64,000 bases of DNA from Methanosarcina barkeri MS (GCF_000970025.1 NZ_CP009528.1:3769168-3833167); one strand, 5' to 3'. Positions 1 to 10,023 are shown, counted from the first letter of the stretch. The notes: generated by a model from the letters alone, not told the origin. Numbers and translations are program-made.

Positions 1-350
1 AATCTTCCTGTTAATTTTCGTCTGAAAAACTGAGTTTAGATCCCTTTTTTGAAGGAATTGTAAACCCTTCACAAAATTATTTTAAAAAATATAAAAGAGA
101 CAAAGTGCAAAAGAGCAGAAAGGAAAAAAGACGGATCAAAGGGATTACAGGGCAATTATAATATACAAGAGATAAGTACAGAGAATGAAATAAGCTTAAG
201 TATTTATAAATTTGGTCTCAATGTTAACCTGAGGAAAAGAATTTTTGCTCGGAGAAAAACGCTAAGTTAAAAAATAATAACCCTGATTTGAGAAAATAAT
301 TTTAGTTCAAAAAATAACAACTCTAAAAATCAAATTGCATGCGGCCACCC
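1..350. other. AT-rich spacer, no gene seen
   Basis: This stretch is AT-rich and I see no supported coding region or RNA gene in it. The spacer continues to the dacZ start at 934 and contains the two hairpin elements listed separately. Confidence 0.6.
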
Positions 351-520
<170 letters not shown>

Positions 521-689
521 TCGGGCCGCCCGCCAGGTTTCTGGGGAATAATTAAGTATCAATTTACAAGACTTTCTTGATACAGAGTTGCATTACCAAC
601 TTCAGTAACCGTGAAACAAAGAAACCTCACTTTACAAAGAAGCAACTGTACAGAGGTTTAAACGAAACCAAAAAGAGGCTAGGGGTTAC

Positions 690-872
690 ATTATTCCTAA
701 TCCAAACAGGCTGTCCGACAATTATTGGCAGTAATAAAAAAGTGCTAAAAAGAAAGTAAATAAGAACTTTAAATCTAAGAACTTTAAATCAAAAAAGAAG
801 GAATTTGCTTATTAACGAAAGTAATTGTCAGACAGCCTGTAAAGAATGGGGTATTCGTGGCCCTCTGCCTCC
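690..872. repeat. MITE-like hairpin element, copy B
   Basis: The left arm ACAGGCTGTCCGACAATTA (707-725) is answered by TAATTGTCAGACAGCCTGT (822-840), a near-perfect 19-bp inverted repeat with one mismatch. The interior matches copy A. Its right part extends the dacZ reading frame upstream, but this is repeat sequence and not part of the protein. Confidence 0.6.
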
Positions 873-933
873 CGATGCAATAAAAAGTGGAGCCTCAAAT
901 CGGTTGCTGCAAAAAGAAAAAGCGGTGGATCAT

Positions 934-1809
934 ATGGATAGAGCACGTATAATTGCAGAGACGGCAGCCCGGATTTCCAGAGAACTTGATGCTGCCGCAA
1001 TTATGGTTTCCGGAGAATTGAGTTTTGAAGGGATCGAAACTGGGGGAATTCCGGTCTACTACATCTCCATGCGCCCTAAAAGCATAATAGACCACCTGAT
1101 CTCCACTGGAAAGGATGGAAAAAATCCTATGAAGGAACTCGGCGACCAGATAAACCGTGAGGCTGCAGGCAACTCTGACCACCTTCAACAAGCTGCCGCC
1201 ATAGAATACGTGCTTGGAAGACTGGAAAATGGGATTATTGTAGGCGTAGTCGAAACCCGCGGCTCCAGTTCGATTATTGTACATAACCTCGACGAAAATC
1301 CCCTTATAAAAGCCATGAAGGAATGTCAGGAAAGGATAAAGCCGGAAGTGATGAGTGCAATCATGAAAATCTCTTTTGATATTGTCCTGACAGGTAGGGA
1401 AGGCAAAAAAATAGGAGCTGCCTTTATAATAGGCGATTCCGAAGAGGTTCTGAAACGCTCTCACCAGCTAATACTGAATCCTTACGCAGGTCACGATGAA
1501 ACGTATCGGAATATCCTTGACAAGAAAAACTGGGAATCCATAAAGGAATTTTCCCAGCTTGACGGAGTTTTTGTGGTAGACGAAAACGGAATAATCCAGG
1601 CTGCAGGCCGCTACCTTGACGTTGATGCAAAAAATGTGGATATTGAGAAAGGACTGGGAGGCAGACACGTTTCAGCAGCCGCAATCAGCAGAGATACGGT
1701 TGCGATTGCAGTTACGGTATCCGAGTCAGGCGGAATTATAAGGGTATATAAAGACGCGAAAGAAATAATCTGCATGGACTGCCTGAAACCTGCGGTAAGA
1801 TACATCTAA
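934..1809 (+). CDS. dacZ: Archaeal diadenylate cyclase (DisA_N / DacZ type)
   Basis: This 291-residue protein should condense two ATP into the second messenger cyclic di-AMP in the cytoplasm. The C-terminal half has the DisA_N signatures: DGVFVVDENG near residue 210 and GLGGRH followed by SAAAIS near 240-251, the archaeal form of the DGA and RHR motifs. The N-terminal half (RARIIAETAARISREL onward) resembles the pyruvate-kinase C-terminal-like domain of archaeal DacZ. The frame stays open back to 805, but that part is repeat sequence. ATG 934 follows a GGTGGAT ribosome-binding site and gives the family's usual length. The gene is monocistronic. Cyclic di-AMP commonly controls potassium and osmotic balance, which is of interest given the channel and CPA2 antiporter genes later in the window. 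Confidence 0.85.
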   Translation: MDRARIIAETAARISRELDAAAIMVSGELSFEGIETGGIPVYYISMRPKSIIDHLISTGKDGKNPMKELGDQINREAAGNSDHLQQAAAIEYVLGRLENGIIVGVVETRGSSSIIVHNLDENPLIKAMKECQERIKPEVMSAIMKISFDIVLTGREGKKIGAAFIIGDSEEVLKRSHQLILNPYAGHDETYRNILDKKNWESIKEFSQLDGVFVVDENGIIQAAGRYLDVDAKNVDIEKGLGGRHVSAAAISRDTVAIAVTVSESGGIIRVYKDAKEIICMDCLKPAVRYI

Positions 1810-1970
1810 TCCTGAAAATCAGAACTTTTTTACTCAGGATTAGAAATTTTTAGTTACATCCGAAGTATTGAGAGTTGCTAACTTTTTAAGAGCAAAGGCT
1901 TTCAGTAGAACGTGTAAGAAGAAGGGCAGAACATAAACTCATAAATAAAGAAAGTGTATCTATAAATATA

Positions 1971-2150
1971 TGGGAAATAAAAAGAGTATATGCCTAAATA
2001 GGTGAGGAAATAAAAAGAGTATATGCCTAAATAGGTGAGGAAATAAAAGAGTATATGCCTAAATAGGTGAGGAAATAAAGAGAGTATATGTCTAAATATA
2101 CGGGAAAATAAAGAGAGTATATGTTTAAATATTGGGGAAATAAAGAAAGT
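1971..2150. repeat. Tandem repeat, ~33-bp unit, about 6 copies
   Basis: The unit AAGAGTATATGCCTAAATAG plus flanking GGTGAGGAAATAAA recurs about six times, with the last copies diverged. It fills most of the 350-bp spacer between dacZ and the next gene and may contain that gene's promoter. No ORF is supported. Confidence 0.8.
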
Positions 2151-2161
2151 GGAGTATTTTC

Positions 2162-2881
2162 ATGAGAAGACAACTTTTTTACATTCCTTTTAGCCTTACA
2201 TTCCTTCTTCTTTTGATTATTATTATGATTTTTGGGCTTAGTTCTCTTTTTTTTGGAATAATTGTTTCCGCCTTTACGAAGATTGGCTTCTCTATAGAGG
2301 ACGCGCTCCTTATCATGTTACTGTCCCTCCTCGGAAGTGGTATCAATATCCCTCTGGCAACCCTCAGATCCGATGCTCCGGTAGTTAGAGATACATATGT
2401 CCGTGTTTTTGGCGTATCTTACCGAGTTCCATTTCGGCGTGTGATAAGAAATGAAACGACAATTGCTGTGAATGTAGGAGGAGCGGTTATTCCGATTCTA
2501 ATTTCAGCTTACCTTCTTATAAAATTCCCTTCGTCTCTCCTGCTTGCAGGAACCGGCATCTTAATAGTTACAATCATAACTCATTCCGTAGCAAAGCCGA
2601 TCCGCGGCATAGGTATTGCAACCCCGGCACTGGTTCCGCCCCTTGCAGCTGCCCTTGCTGCAATTTTGCTGACTTCGATAATTCATATCCCGAATTGTCC
2701 AATTGACCAGTGCCGCGTTGTCGTTGCTTATACAGGAGGAGTGCTCGGAACCCTTATTGGAGCCGATCTTCTTAACCTGGGAAAAATTAAGAATCTTGGA
2801 GCTCCGGTTGCAAGCATAGGAGGAGCAGGAACCTTTGATGGGATCTTTTTAAGCGGATTCATTGCTCTTCTCCTGATCTAA
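2162..2881 (+). CDS. DUF1614-type integral membrane protein
   Basis: This 239-residue protein is strongly hydrophobic, with about six or seven membrane segments beginning at residue 10. Conserved-looking features are the NIPL motif near residue 60, the polar loop with RVPFRR near 90, NVGGAVIP near 105 and GGAGTFDGIFLSG at the C-terminus. These match what I recall of the DUF1614 family, widespread in methanogens and without an established function. GTGGAG eight bases before ATG 2162 supports the start. It stands alone between two tandem-repeat spacers. The family call is from memory. Confidence 0.7.
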   Translation: MRRQLFYIPFSLTFLLLLIIIMIFGLSSLFFGIIVSAFTKIGFSIEDALLIMLLSLLGSGINIPLATLRSDAPVVRDTYVRVFGVSYRVPFRRVIRNETTIAVNVGGAVIPILISAYLLIKFPSSLLLAGTGILIVTIITHSVAKPIRGIGIATPALVPPLAAALAAILLTSIIHIPNCPIDQCRVVVAYTGGVLGTLIGADLLNLGKIKNLGAPVASIGGAGTFDGIFLSGFIALLLI

Positions 2882-2883
2882 CA

Positions 2884-3065
2884 AAAAATCAGGTAACAGG
2901 GATCAGTGAATAGGGATCAATTAACAGGAATCAGTTAATAGAGATCAGTTAATAGAGATCAGTTAATAGAGATCAGTTAATAGAGATCAGTTAATAGGAA
3001 TCAGTAAATAGGAATCAGTAAATAGGAATCAGTAAATAGGAATCAGTTAACAGGGATCAGAAAAT
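2884..3065. repeat. Tandem repeat, ~14-bp unit, about a dozen copies
   Basis: Units GATCAGTTAATAGA and the variant GAATCAGTAAATAG alternate in blocks. The rest of the spacer up to 3306 is A-rich and holds no gene I can support. Confidence 0.8.
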
Positions 3066-3306
3066 AGTCATAAGGCTAGAAATAATGGTTCTTCGCCATT
3101 TTCTATGGATAAGATGATTTTCAATTCGATCCTGCATTGGTTTTTATGAAGACATTACAAGGATATCCACACAAAGCAACAAAGAGCCAAAATAAGGCTA
3201 AATATGTAAAAGAAAAAGAACGGAAAAAAGGAAGAAAAAAGGAAGAGAAAAAAATGAGAACTTAAAAAACTACTCTTTTTTAATTACAAATCTAAAGATA
3301 GTTCTC

Positions 3307-4596
3307 TTAATCTCTCCTTTTTATAAAATACTGACAAAGAATTATTCCGAAAACTCCTGCGAGCAACTCGAAACCAGAAGCTTTTGCGGAAGTTACTATT
3401 CCGGTTTTTTCCTCAGGAAGACTACTATTATTGTTGACATCTTTTAAATCGTCAGCCTTACTCTCGAGAAGAGAAGCAGAGGATGTAGACGGTGAAGACT
3501 CATTCGAGAGAGATTCATTCAAGAGAGACTCAGAATTATTGACACCTGAAGAAGTATTATCCTCTACAGTAACGTCGGTTGCCGGATATATAACATACCC
3601 TTCAGGAGAAGTGCTTCCCTTTCCTTCATCCGAGGTCTGGAAATACCAGGAATCGGTAAAGTAGTTCTTTTTATCTTTGTCAAGGGTCAAAGTGATAGAA
3701 TTTGAATTTTTAAGGACAATTTCGTTTGCAGAAGCTTCTTTTACCTCAAAACCCTGATATTCATCCCCATTCTCAATGACCATCACTTTATCTTTGTCGA
3801 TGAGCCAGGTATACTTGAAGACTGCAAAGGAATCAGTAGCACTCGTGAATACGGAATCTACATAGGTTACAAAGTAGAGCTGGTCTTTCTTATCACCGAA
3901 ATCCGCAGTTGCAGTAAAGGTTTTATCAGCAACATTTCCACTTGTGTTTACAATTCCGGACTCAATTTCTTCCCCATTTTTATCTAGTGAAAACCATACC
4001 TTTTCGCCATCAACGTCAACCTGGTTAACTACCAGAGAGTAATTGCTCCCGAGATCCCAGGAATCTCCAGCCTTTAATGTTTTTTTATCGCTGGAAGGCT
4101 GAGAAATTACAAGTTTTGCAAGCCGGGTGGAGTCGTTTCCAACGGCAACATACGGTTTTCCAAACCAGGGAAGCTGATAATAGAACATACCACCAAGCTC
4201 CTTAGGAGTTGTACTGGCATCAAGTTCAAGGTCGGAAACAACTCCATATTTGGAAGAAAACGGACGGGTAGTATACACAAGTTCTCCTTCACCGATTACA
4301 TGATTTCCGGGGTGGCCCTTGCCAAGTTCATCCTGGCCGTCTTTTTCGACATATTGAAGGCGTTCACCCCACCAGTTTTCAGAAGCTACAAAACCTTTAT
4401 GCTTGTTTACAGGATAGGCAAAGCCGCCAAAAGTGGTAGCATTCCAGCAGAATCCATCGGATAAAGTTTCGTTTGTGTCGAGGGGCAAACCAGAGATAGC
4501 TGGAGCTGGAGCTGCAAAACCCGAAGGAACGATCAACGAACAAACTGTAAGCGAAGCAAACAGCAAAAGTAAAATTTTTTTAGCATAGGATGTCAT
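3307..4596 (-). CDS. Single-domain Methanosarcina S-layer-family surface protein
   Basis: This 429-residue exported protein has a signal peptide (KKILLLLFASLTVCSLIVPS) ending near Ala-Ala-Pro at residue 30. One S-layer homology domain runs from about 50 to 345, recognisable by FCWNATTFGGFAYPVN, LGGMFYYQLPWFGKPYVAV and YTWLIDKDKVMVIENGDEYQ. A Ser/Asn-rich linker (about 350-400) follows, then a C-terminal hydrophobic helix with SGF before it and KRRD after it. That tail resembles the PGF-CTERM anchor of archaeal surface proteins, with Ser in place of Pro. Major Methanosarcina S-layer proteins normally carry two copies of this domain, so this shorter version is more likely an accessory envelope protein. 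Several NxS/T sequons suggest glycosylation. Confidence 0.8.
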   Translation of the reverse strand: MTSYAKKILLLLFASLTVCSLIVPSGFAAPAPAISGLPLDTNETLSDGFCWNATTFGGFAYPVNKHKGFVASENWWGERLQYVEKDGQDELGKGHPGNHVIGEGELVYTTRPFSSKYGVVSDLELDASTTPKELGGMFYYQLPWFGKPYVAVGNDSTRLAKLVISQPSSDKKTLKAGDSWDLGSNYSLVVNQVDVDGEKVWFSLDKNGEEIESGIVNTSGNVADKTFTATADFGDKKDQLYFVTYVDSVFTSATDSFAVFKYTWLIDKDKVMVIENGDEYQGFEVKEASANEIVLKNSNSITLTLDKDKKNYFTDSWYFQTSDEGKGSTSPEGYVIYPATDVTVEDNTSSGVNNSESLLNESLSNESSPSTSSASLLESKADDLKDVNNNSSLPEEKTGIVTSAKASGFELLAGVFGIILCQYFIKRRD

Positions 4597-4599
4597 AAG

Positions 4600-5600
4600 A
4601 AATTATCACTCTTTTCATTTATGTTCATATATTTAAATACGATAGGCAAGATAATATCAGTAACAGTGTTATTTATTAAATGAAACGTAACAACAAATAA
4701 ATCTAAGTAGTTAATAAATTTTACTAAATTAATTCATTTCGAAACCCTAAATTGATTTTTTGGAGTCTCAAATGCAGCCTTCACTCGGCATTGAAGCCTG
4801 TAAACTATCAATAGAAGTTCTTGTCACGGGACGTAATTCTAAAACTTTTATTTGGGGTAAATGGAACTTTTATTTCTGGAAATACTTTCATAATCGTCAT
4901 CTCATATTTGATAGTTCATAGCGTAGAACTTGTAAATACACAAATTTAGTTGTGTTCAACTTTATTTTAGAATAAAACAAACTTAATTGTTTTAAAATAA
5001 TGACCAAACGCATAGGAAATAGTTTGTATTCAAAATATTGTAATTCAGGACAATTTGTTTAAAACAACTTTATTTTAATGATTTCCACTATACTGTGATG
5101 AAAAGTTATATTTTAAATAGTTCAAAATAAAAAATATTTTACTTTATTCTTAAGAAAAAAATCTGGTTTTGGAATGAACTCTGAGATTGGCTTCGTATGA
5201 ATACTCTTTGAATTTTCCTCAAATTTTCCTCAAATTTTCCTCAAATTTTCCTCAAATTTTGTTAGAAATTAAAAGATGAAACTCTCAAACAAAAACCCGT
5301 GCAAAATTTGTTTTGAAAGCTTTATCTCTGCCGTTCTATTCATCAATTGATTTTCCTCTACTCTGGACTGATTTAATTATCAGTAAAGGAAAACGGAATC
5401 CTGTTTCCTATAATAGATATAAATAATTATGTATTTAAAGTTTTATTAAGCCTATGAAAGCTAGATATTTTGTGGGTTCAACCATAGTTGGAAAAATTTT
5501 GTCGCCCTCATCGGATTGATAGAACCAATAAGAGCACTGAGTAAGAAATAATGTAATAATGAAAATTAGATAATTCGTCTGTAGTTCGTCTGATTAGATC
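4600..5600. other. 1-kb AT-rich spacer, no gene seen
   Basis: I find no supported ORF or RNA. It contains repeated TTTAAAACAA/TTGTTTTAAA-like words around 4940-5060 and a short tandem array of CCTCAAATTTT (about four units, 5217-5260). Divergent promoters are not needed, because the S-layer gene starts here and pelota ends here. Confidence 0.6.
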
Positions 5601-5661
5601 AGCTTCTCACCTTAAAACAGAGCAGGGCGGCAACCCAGTTAAAAAAAAGATTGGCCGAAAA

Positions 5662-6714
5662 TCAGCCTCTAACCTTAAAACGGAGCAAAGCTGCGATTCC
5701 TCCCAATTTATGAAGCTTTTCTCCGGGCTCAAAGGCCGTGCTGAAAACAACAACCTTCCCCTGAGCTTGTTCGACTTCCCTGAGGAGTTTATCGATATCC
5801 GCTCCTCTTTCCCGTCCTTCCCGGAGGGTTTCATCGGCAACAAGCAAGGTTTCGACAGCCCCGAAATTTAGAGCATTCTTAACATCGGCAAGGCCATAGG
5901 CAGCTTTGCCGTTCATTGAGATCTCACGGATCAGGTCTTCCATAAGGGCGGATTCGCGAGCTATACGGGATTCCTGCATAATGCGGTCAACTGCACCTCT
6001 GCGTAGAACTTCCTGAAAGCCGGACATTCCTATCATGGAGGTATCTTCGATAAGGGCTTTTGAAGCCATAGCCGGTTCGGTTTCCTGGAAATATTTAATG
6101 AAATCCTCTTTAGTAAACCCGGGTCCGGCAATAACTATGGACGCTTCCTCAGGAACGGCATGCCTGAGCTGTTCTACAACCTCCCTGAAAAACTCATTTC
6201 TCAAGCCAGTCTCTCGCTTTCCCGAAGACTGCCGGATATGAGAATAGATCTCTATCCCGTAGTGATGCACAAAGCCAATATCGGCATCGCCTTCTTCTAT
6301 TGCTACCATAACAACTTTCGGGCGCTTTGAGGCTTCTTCAGCATCCTTGATCCGCTGGAGCTGGTCGTTCTTCCAGCGTTCCTTGACAATCGAAAGATTG
6401 GTTCCGATCTCGATATTGAGAGTATGATAAGAGCCCGCATCCATCCCATGCTCTATCATTCCATGTAACCGCAGTCGATTAGCAAATTTGTGAAACTCGA
6501 TATCGTCAATCCTGATTCCAAGCCTGACCTTTACCTTCTCAACCTTTTCAGGGCGGATTTTGTCACTTGCCGAATCGGCTTTCCTTTTGGTAACCGAAAA
6601 AACCAGGTCCCCTTTTTCGATTATATATTTGAGGTGCCAGAGGTCATCAAGGGTTTCGGCTGTTACTGAAATTTCGCCTTCCCGTCCCTTAAGAGAGCGA
6701 TTTGTAACTCTCAT
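5662..6714 (-). CDS. pelA: Pelota (aPelota/Dom34) ribosome rescue factor
   Basis: This 350-residue protein is the archaeal homologue of Dom34/pelota, an eRF1-like factor that binds the empty A site of stalled ribosomes and, with an EF1-alpha-type GTPase and ABCE1, splits them. The N-terminal Sm-like domain begins MRVTNRSLKGREGEISVTAE. The central domain (VVMVAIEEGDADIGFVHHYG, about 133-152) and the C-terminal domain (LLVADETLREGRERG, about 291-305) are in the usual order, and the length matches archaeal pelotas. As expected for pelota, there is no GGQ motif. Its start overlaps the stop of the upstream RqcH gene in ATGA, so the two are translationally coupled. Confidence 0.95.
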   Translation of the reverse strand: MRVTNRSLKGREGEISVTAETLDDLWHLKYIIEKGDLVFSVTKRKADSASDKIRPEKVEKVKVRLGIRIDDIEFHKFANRLRLHGMIEHGMDAGSYHTLNIEIGTNLSIVKERWKNDQLQRIKDAEEASKRPKVVMVAIEEGDADIGFVHHYGIEIYSHIRQSSGKRETGLRNEFFREVVEQLRHAVPEEASIVIAGPGFTKEDFIKYFQETEPAMASKALIEDTSMIGMSGFQEVLRRGAVDRIMQESRIARESALMEDLIREISMNGKAAYGLADVKNALNFGAVETLLVADETLREGRERGADIDKLLREVEQAQGKVVVFSTAFEPGEKLHKLGGIAALLRFKVRG

Positions 6715-9104
6715 GCATTTTTCCCTCCATGCATTTCAATTTCCTCTTCAGTTCCGTTCCTGGCATTCATTTCTGAGATTTCTCCAGCGAGTTTTTCCTT
6801 GAATTCTTCTTCAGTTCCCTTTTCGAAGTTTTGTCCGAATTCCTTATCAATTTCTTCTTCGTTATCTTCAGGTTCGTTCTCGACTTCCGGATCCTCATGT
6901 TCCTCGCCCTCACCCTCAATCCTTTCTCCCTTCCTTTTCGGCTTCTGGCTCTTTAAGTCCGATTCTCCGGGTGGGACCATCATAGCGATCTGGTCAGGAG
7001 AGGCAATCTGCTTTACAAAGCGGGGATCATTGAGTTCGTCGGCATAAATCCTGTAGATCTTTTTAGAGATGTCATTCTGATTAAAAGCCCCGGGGACGAC
7101 TTCGAGGATATAATCCCCATGTTTCCGGACAGCAGAAACAGGCCCGCCTATAACTCTCGTCTCGCCTTTGAGCTCAAGCCCGACTGCAATGCCGAGAGGA
7201 ATATCCTTAAAGTAATTGCGTTCCCCGCGGATGATAAAAGCTCCTTTTTTCACATATTCTCCTGATTCTGGAGTTTTGCTGACCTGCTCGGCTTTGACCC
7301 AGTAGCAGTCCCCACTGAAATGCCCTGCCTTCCAGAGGCTGGAATAAGAAACAGCAAACTGTGCCGCTTCCTGCAAGGTAGATTCTGGAACCTCTTCTCC
7401 GCCAGTCTTGATAACTGTGAGAGGAGCTCCCGGAGTTTGGGTATGGAAAACAAGGTCTCTCTTTTCCAGGTATTTCTTAAAAATATCTTCGTTGGTGTCT
7501 GCATCCCTGCCTCCCACAACAAAGAAGCCATCCGAGGATACAAACCACCTGAACCTGTCATACCAGTGTTTTTTCCGGGACGCATGAAGCTTTCTTCCTG
7601 CCTTTGCAGCCTTTGCCACGGATTTTTTCTCCATAGCCTTCCTGGTATCTTCGATAGCTTTGAGAGCTCCATCTCTTTTTTTGCTAAATTTCTTGACCTT
7701 TTCATAATACTCCTGAGCATTCTGCGGCACTGTCTTACGGATGTCAATGTTAATACTCTTCCCGTCCAGGTTTACAGTTACAGTTCCTGCCCGGGGGTCA
7801 ATATTTGTAATCTTTTGCGCAGCAGGCACGGTCTTTTTAGCCTGCTTCAGAATTGAGCGGATCTCGTCCCAGGAATACCCCTTTGACCTTGCGCTGTTGA
7901 GCACGGAAAGAAGCTCTTCGATACCCTGGTAGTTTGCATAGACTGTCTCAGCAAGAGTATTATTTTTCTCGATTTCTTTTTCGAACTTTTTAATGCTCCC
8001 TTCCTGTTGAAGAAGCCGCCGTTCATAAACGCCAAGTGCTTTTTCCTTTTTCTGAGCTGCTTTTACCTCTTCGATCTGTTCAAGTGCCTTTTTCCCAAAA
8101 AATTCATCAAGTGCCGTGTTAAAAGAATCAAAATACTCTTTTTCAAATCCTGAATAGCGAATAAGGTCAAAAGGAAGTACGTCGAAAGTTTCCAGCTTTC
8201 CGTTGATTTCCTTTTTCACATGCTGAGGCCTGAGCTTAGGAGCCTCACCTTCAACCCCGGCTTCGAGTTTAAGTTCGGTTTCGGGTTTAAGTTCGGTTTT
8301 GGGTTTAAGTTCGGTTTCTGGCTTAGACTCGATATCGGATTTAAGTTCAGTTTCAGTTTCAGCTTCTGTGTGGCCTTTATCTCCGGCTCCTATCCTCAAA
8401 AGCGGAGAAAAGAGATCGTGCATTGCATTACAGATCATGGAGGCGTCTTCTTCAGTTGCCTCCTTTGAAGGCTTTGATTTATCAATTCCTGCCCTGGCAC
8501 AGACTTCTTCTGCCAGAACTCCTCCCAGATTGAACCTTGTGGCAACCGTCCTGACGATATCAGACGTAGATCTGGAAAACTCCTTTAGAAGGTCAGAATC
8601 CTTTACCTTGAGAGGACTTATCTGTGCCTCAGGCAGTTCGTAAATTTCTCCACTCCGAAGCCGCCTATCCTTCATTGTTACAGGATTCATAGGCAGAATA
8701 ATCCTGTTTTCCGAATCGACAATAAGTATATTCCCAGGGGCGAAAAGCTCCACAATAAGATTACTGTGGACTCCAGCTCTCTCAACCCCAATTTTCACGA
8801 TCCTGTCAAAGTCGTGCTGCTCCACATATACAATCCTGCCTCCCATCAGGTATTTTCTAAGCAGCATTGGAAAAGCCTGGGGAAGCGTCGGGCTTGCCCT
8901 GAGGTATTTGCTTAGATGAATACGCTTCCCGGCCTCAATAACCAGGTTGTCCCTGCCCTGGTGAAAAACGTAAAGGTTGATGCGAATCTCCTCGTTCGTG
9001 GGCTGATAGATCTTCCCGATCTTCGCATCAATAATGGATTTTGGACCTGCTGACAGCTCGGCAACAACTGCAGCAACGTCGGCACTTGACATATCCTGCT
9101 TCAT
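6711..9104 (-). CDS. rqcH: RqcH/NFACT-family ribosome quality-control factor
   Basis: This 797-residue protein belongs to the NFACT family (bacterial RqcH, eukaryotic Rqc2/NEMF), which binds obstructed large subunits and recruits tRNA to add C-terminal tails. The NFACT-N domain covers about 1-230 and includes the Asp-Arg pair in HDFDRIVKIGV. Helix-hairpin-helix and coiled-coil regions cover about 320-490, and the NFACT-R domain (DUF814) about 505-640, with HWYDRFRWFVSSDGFFVVGG. A low-complexity linker near 245-280 repeats ETELKP, and the C-terminus is very acidic (about 705-790). The start is not certain: ATG 9092, four codons downstream, is an alternative. Coupling to pelota makes a two-gene ribosome-rescue operon. 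Confidence 0.9.
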   Translation of the reverse strand: MKQDMSSADVAAVVAELSAGPKSIIDAKIGKIYQPTNEEIRINLYVFHQGRDNLVIEAGKRIHLSKYLRASPTLPQAFPMLLRKYLMGGRIVYVEQHDFDRIVKIGVERAGVHSNLIVELFAPGNILIVDSENRIILPMNPVTMKDRRLRSGEIYELPEAQISPLKVKDSDLLKEFSRSTSDIVRTVATRFNLGGVLAEEVCARAGIDKSKPSKEATEEDASMICNAMHDLFSPLLRIGAGDKGHTEAETETELKSDIESKPETELKPKTELKPETELKLEAGVEGEAPKLRPQHVKKEINGKLETFDVLPFDLIRYSGFEKEYFDSFNTALDEFFGKKALEQIEEVKAAQKKEKALGVYERRLLQQEGSIKKFEKEIEKNNTLAETVYANYQGIEELLSVLNSARSKGYSWDEIRSILKQAKKTVPAAQKITNIDPRAGTVTVNLDGKSINIDIRKTVPQNAQEYYEKVKKFSKKRDGALKAIEDTRKAMEKKSVAKAAKAGRKLHASRKKHWYDRFRWFVSSDGFFVVGGRDADTNEDIFKKYLEKRDLVFHTQTPGAPLTVIKTGGEEVPESTLQEAAQFAVSYSSLWKAGHFSGDCYWVKAEQVSKTPESGEYVKKGAFIIRGERNYFKDIPLGIAVGLELKGETRVIGGPVSAVRKHGDYILEVVPGAFNQNDISKKIYRIYADELNDPRFVKQIASPDQIAMMVPPGESDLKSQKPKRKGERIEGEGEEHEDPEVENEPEDNEEEIDKEFGQNFEKGTEEEFKEKLAGEISEMNARNGTEEEIEMHGGKNA

Positions 9105-9188
9105 GAAGTGGATATAATAGAGGCTTTTGGTATAAGCATTACTGAAGAATTTAGTGAAATTAGATAAAAGTGAAGCGGCTCAGCACTC

Positions 9189-9218
9189 AGGCTCGGCGGC
9201 TTCGCACACTTCGAGCCT
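9189..9218. other. GC-rich hairpin
   Basis: AGGCTCG (9189-9195) and CGAGCCT (9212-9218) form a 7-bp stem around a 16-base GC-rich loop in an otherwise AT-rich spacer. It may be an RNA structure at the end of the caspase remnant transcript or a repeat fragment. Confidence 0.35.
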
Positions 9219-9290
9219 TCGATGATCCACCTTACGAATCAAATGGTAATAGTTTGGACATAAGTTGTAAAGGAGTAAAAGGAAAGAAGA

Positions 9291-9563
9291 TTACAATTTT
9301 CTCAAAAGGCGAAAATCCAAACCGAAGTTACCACCCCCAGGGTAGTATCCGTCAAGGTTTGCATTTTTCAGTATTTTTTCAATTTTAATCCTTGCGTCTA
9401 CAAAGGTATCATCTATTGATTCTTCAACTTCATCAAACCCACAAATATCTTTATTCAGAAGAACCTCCTTCATTGCGAGAACATCAGCTACTGCAAATCT
9501 CAATTCTTTATTGGAATTTGGATAATTGTTTCCAATAACAAACCCGACTCTTTTGCCAGTCAT
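9291..9563 (-). pseudogene. Caspase-domain remnant joined to an FGE-domain tail
   Basis: The 90-residue product starts like a C14 caspase (KRVGFVIGNNYPNSNKELRF, then AVADVLAMKEVLL), but stops before the catalytic His and Cys. Near residue 70 it changes abruptly to GGGNFGLDFRLLRKL, which is the C-terminal end of a formylglycine-generating-enzyme (SUMF1) domain; compare LANLGFRLLREL at the end of the neighbouring gene. The simplest reading is a caspase-FGE fusion gene that lost its middle by deletion. It lies 16 bases after the EACC1-like remnant on the same strand. Enzymatic activity is not expected. Confidence 0.7.
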
Positions 9564-9579
9564 GACGCTAACGCATAAT

Positions 9580-10023
9580 TTATTTATTGGAGTTCATGAA
9601 ACAACTCAGACCTTCAAAGACTGATAGCTGCGGGTTTTCTTCAAAAAATTGGGATAATTTTGTGAGGGGCAATTTTGAAATCTTAATCGCGCTTCCATCA
9701 GGGCATTTTAGTTCAATTTCGGCAGTTGGCCTGTACTCTAGCCAGGTTTTCATTGCTTCAAGGATTATCTCTGCAAAGACCTTACCAGTTATGCCGAAAA
9801 CTGCAAGTGTACTGAAAATGGTTGTCAGATCAGCTTTATCCCCTTCAGAACAATCGGCTTTTAAAGGTTCTATCCAGCCATCAGGTATATTCGTGCAAAT
9901 TGAACTATATAGCTGACAGCACTGCTCCTGCCAATACTCAGAAAAAGTTTCAACGTCTTCAGACGTGAGTACGATAGAGAAATTAGACGTATCAAGAACT
10001 TGCTGTATTCTACCACCAGCTAT
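9580..10023 (-). pseudogene. EACC1-like effector-associated protein, 5' end eroded
   Basis: On the minus strand a 147-codon frame runs from just after a TGA (10024-10026) to TAA at 9580. It reads FSIVLTSEDVETFSEYWQEQ, then ADLTTIFSTLAVFGITGKVF, then TWLEYRPTAEIELKCPDGSA. This arrangement (a hydrophobic helix followed by a short beta-rich CPDG segment) resembles EACC1, the effector-associated constant component found beside caspase and trypsin effectors in conflict systems. There is no ATG, GTG or TTG near the 5' end, so the gene looks truncated. The family match is from memory and should be tested. Confidence 0.55.

Noticed and set aside
577-759. 60-codon ORF upstream of dacZ
   Set aside because: It overlaps the hairpin element copy B and has no RBS or family features.
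805-933. Upstream extension of dacZ
   Set aside because: This part is the right arm of a repeat element; ATG 934 with GGTGGAT gives the family's usual start.
9587-9916. 109-codon plus-strand ORF
   Set aside because: The minus strand of the same DNA encodes the EACC1-like frame with coherent protein features.
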